From Sphingomonadales bacterium (lineage in GTDB: Bacteria; Bacteroidota; Bacteroidia; Chitinophagales; Chitinophagaceae): a DNA stretch of 64,000 nt. Each line of letters begins with the position of its first letter. Position 1 is the first letter of the stretch. The notes beneath the pieces were generated by a model. That model did no database searches and was not told the origin of the DNA. It saw only the letters and a list, made by a program, of their open reading frames with translations. A program made the translations under genes and the position numbers. Positions 63,245 to 64,000 of this stretch are shown here, one piece after another. The stretch covers positions 40,914 to 104,913 of the forward strand of contig VHAT01000004.1 of the NCBI GenBank assembly GCA_016872195.1, given 5' to 3'.

Positions 63245-63580
63245 TTAATCGCTTTCAAATCCTTGACTTTTGAAATTTAAAGACCGGCAATTTTCATTTA
63301 CAATACGTACTATTTGATCAGGAACACCCTCCGAAATTTCTGCACTGATCTCTAGTGTGATTTTGACATTAGAACCAACTATGGCACTCAAGTGTGATAT
63401 GACTTCCTCAGCAACCTTTCCTGCATCACGCGTCATACGTATGGAATCAAGTTCAATAGCATCAGAAAGTTGGCTGCTTAAAGGCATTAAAAAAGCACCA
63501 GACTTCTGTTCAAGTGTTGCTCCGCTAGCCTGCAATAATTTGATGGCTTCAGACATGGCGAGTTTAAAATGTTTAGACAT
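63245..63580 (-). CDS. 111-residue protein, possible C-terminal remnant of a DUF499 ATPase
   Basis: A 111-residue protein with mixed helix/strand character: MSEAIKLLQASGATLEQ, RDAGKVAEEVISHLSAIVG, VKITLEISAEISEGVPDQIV and a closing NFKSQGFESD. From memory this resembles the C-terminal end of large DUF499 AAA-type ATPases found in defence-like clusters; I cannot verify it. An in-frame stop lies 12 nt upstream of the ATG at 63580, so the rest of such a protein is absent. It sits directly after the tRNA-Ser, where island remnants are expected. Confidence 0.5.
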   Translation of the reverse strand: MSKHFKLAMSEAIKLLQASGATLEQKSGAFLMPLSSQLSDAIELDSIRMTRDAGKVAEEVISHLSAIVGSNVKITLEISAEISEGVPDQIVRIVNENCRSLNFKSQGFESD

Positions 63581-63593
63581 AAAAAGATCTCTT

Positions 63594-63610
63594 TAATAAT
63601 CGCATTATTA
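63594..63610. promoter_or_regulatory. Operator-like inverted repeat before the 111-residue gene
   Basis: TAATAAT-CGC-ATTATTA is a perfect 7-3-7 inverted repeat, 13 nt upstream of the ATG at 63580. It could be an autoregulatory operator; the AT-rich composition means chance cannot be excluded. Confidence 0.35.
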
Positions 63611-63760
63611 TGGGCTAAACCAAGGTTGTACACGAAATTAATGTGTTATTTTCCGATTAATTAAACTCAAGTCACTTATTCAGTTACAGTAAGTATCAAT
63701 AATCTCTGGACCCGGATCAATGCGTCCGTAATTGCCCTACGAGGTAATTGCCGGTATCAA
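63611..63760. other. AT-rich accessory spacer
   Basis: No gene, RNA or promoter could be supported here. Together with the flanking remnant and palindrome, the 420 bases from 63581 to the window end contain no intact gene and look unlike the dense core genome before the tRNA. Confidence 0.5.
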
Positions 63761-63874
63761 TTAGATGACAGGGAAGGAGCCCTTTTTAAATATCTCCTCG
63801 GCTTGCAAGTAGAATGTCTCATTCTTGCCAACTTTCTGAGGATCATAGTGTATTGACCCCCTAAATTTACTGAC
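63761..63874 (-). pseudogene. Possible gene remnant (37 codons, no start)
   Basis: On the minus strand an open stretch of 37 codons ends at a TAA (63761-63763). It reads as a plausible protein tail (HYDPQKVGKNETFYLQAEEI, then FKKGSFPVI) but has no Met and is closed upstream by a stop at 63875-63877 inside the palindrome. It may be the end of a gene cut by insertion of the palindromic element. I do not recognise the family, and chance is possible. Confidence 0.25.
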
Positions 63875-63920
63875 TTAATTGTTTTTACAATTCTGTCCAG
63901 CCATTTAGGGGGTCAACACA
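63849..63920. repeat. 72-bp near-palindrome, MITE- or IS-end-like
   Basis: Two 34-nt arms face each other across TTTT. Outer parts TTGACCCCCTAAAT (63853-63866) and ATTTAGGGGGTCAA (63903-63916) match perfectly, inner parts AATTGT/ACAATT (63877-63882, 63887-63892) match perfectly, and the ends are TGT...ACA. This looks like abutted terminal repeats of an IS3-type element, or a miniature inverted-repeat element. No transposase and no clear target duplication were seen. Confidence 0.5.
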
Positions 63921-64000
63921 ATCAATCATCGCATATTCATAAATTAAATGTTATATTTAAACTAAACTATTTTATTCAGATAATTTTTAGAAAACCAGTA

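Noticed and set aside
1..64000. CRISPR arrays, rRNA genes, intact transposases or prophage genes
   Set aside because: None seen on either strand; only the tail after 63128 shows possible mobile-element remnants.

Overview
The window is a chromosomal segment of a Bacteroidota bacterium, most likely from the Chitinophagaceae or a close relative (lineage inferred). The markers are type IX secretion/gliding genes (PorV, GldJ, a PorP/SprF-family protein), BshA for bacillithiol, a DUF4292 lipoprotein beside an EnvC-like protein, an arginine operon built around an ArgF'-type transcarbamylase, a short NuoG, and many TAnnTTTG promoter boxes typical of the Bacteroidota primary sigma factor. Almost all of it is dense core genome; only the last ~900 bases, after a tRNA-Ser, look accessory.

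Layout. 1-13200 (minus): all 14 respiratory complex I genes in the order nuoA to nuoN, with nuoN cut by the window edge. 13225-16262 (minus): a periplasmic TPR protein, a PstS-like lipoprotein and a small membrane protein. 16391-22545: hisS, a PcaF/PaaJ-type thiolase, rlmN, an LTxxQ periplasmic protein and two pseudouridine synthases. 22562-24828 (minus): an OsmC protein, an LptF/LptG permease and a START-like protein. 24975-33947 (plus): an RpoD-like sigma factor, ffh, rpsP, rimM, dinB, an M20 dipeptidase, an Hsp20, trmD and a GH109-like oxidoreductase. 34030-39554: a desaturase, anmK, upp, a PorP/SprF protein, an EI24 membrane protein and an RsmI-like methyltransferase.

39584-48067 is one arginine operon: leader, GNAT, argG, argC, argD, argF', argB, argE, argH, with tightly overlapping genes. 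The leader contains a 17-codon reading frame with two adjacent Arg codons whose stop lies in a strong hairpin, which looks like an attenuator. ArgF' has Val at position 90, the residue that separates acetyl- from succinylornithine transcarbamylases, so the pathway probably uses succinylated intermediates.

48062-58411: an M28 peptidase, bshA, EnvC-like, DUF4292, dut, ispF, porV, gldJ and murF. 58415-62546 is a sulfur module (TauE/SafE permease, persulfide dioxygenase-rhodanese fusion, DUF2490 protein, two YeeE/YedE half-transporters) with a CRP/FNR-like palindrome before the fusion gene. A DUF983 protein and tRNA-Ser(GGA) follow. Beyond the tRNA lie a 111-residue gene resembling the end of a DUF499 ATPase, a short coding-like remnant and a 72-bp near-palindrome, consistent with the edge of a decayed integrated element.
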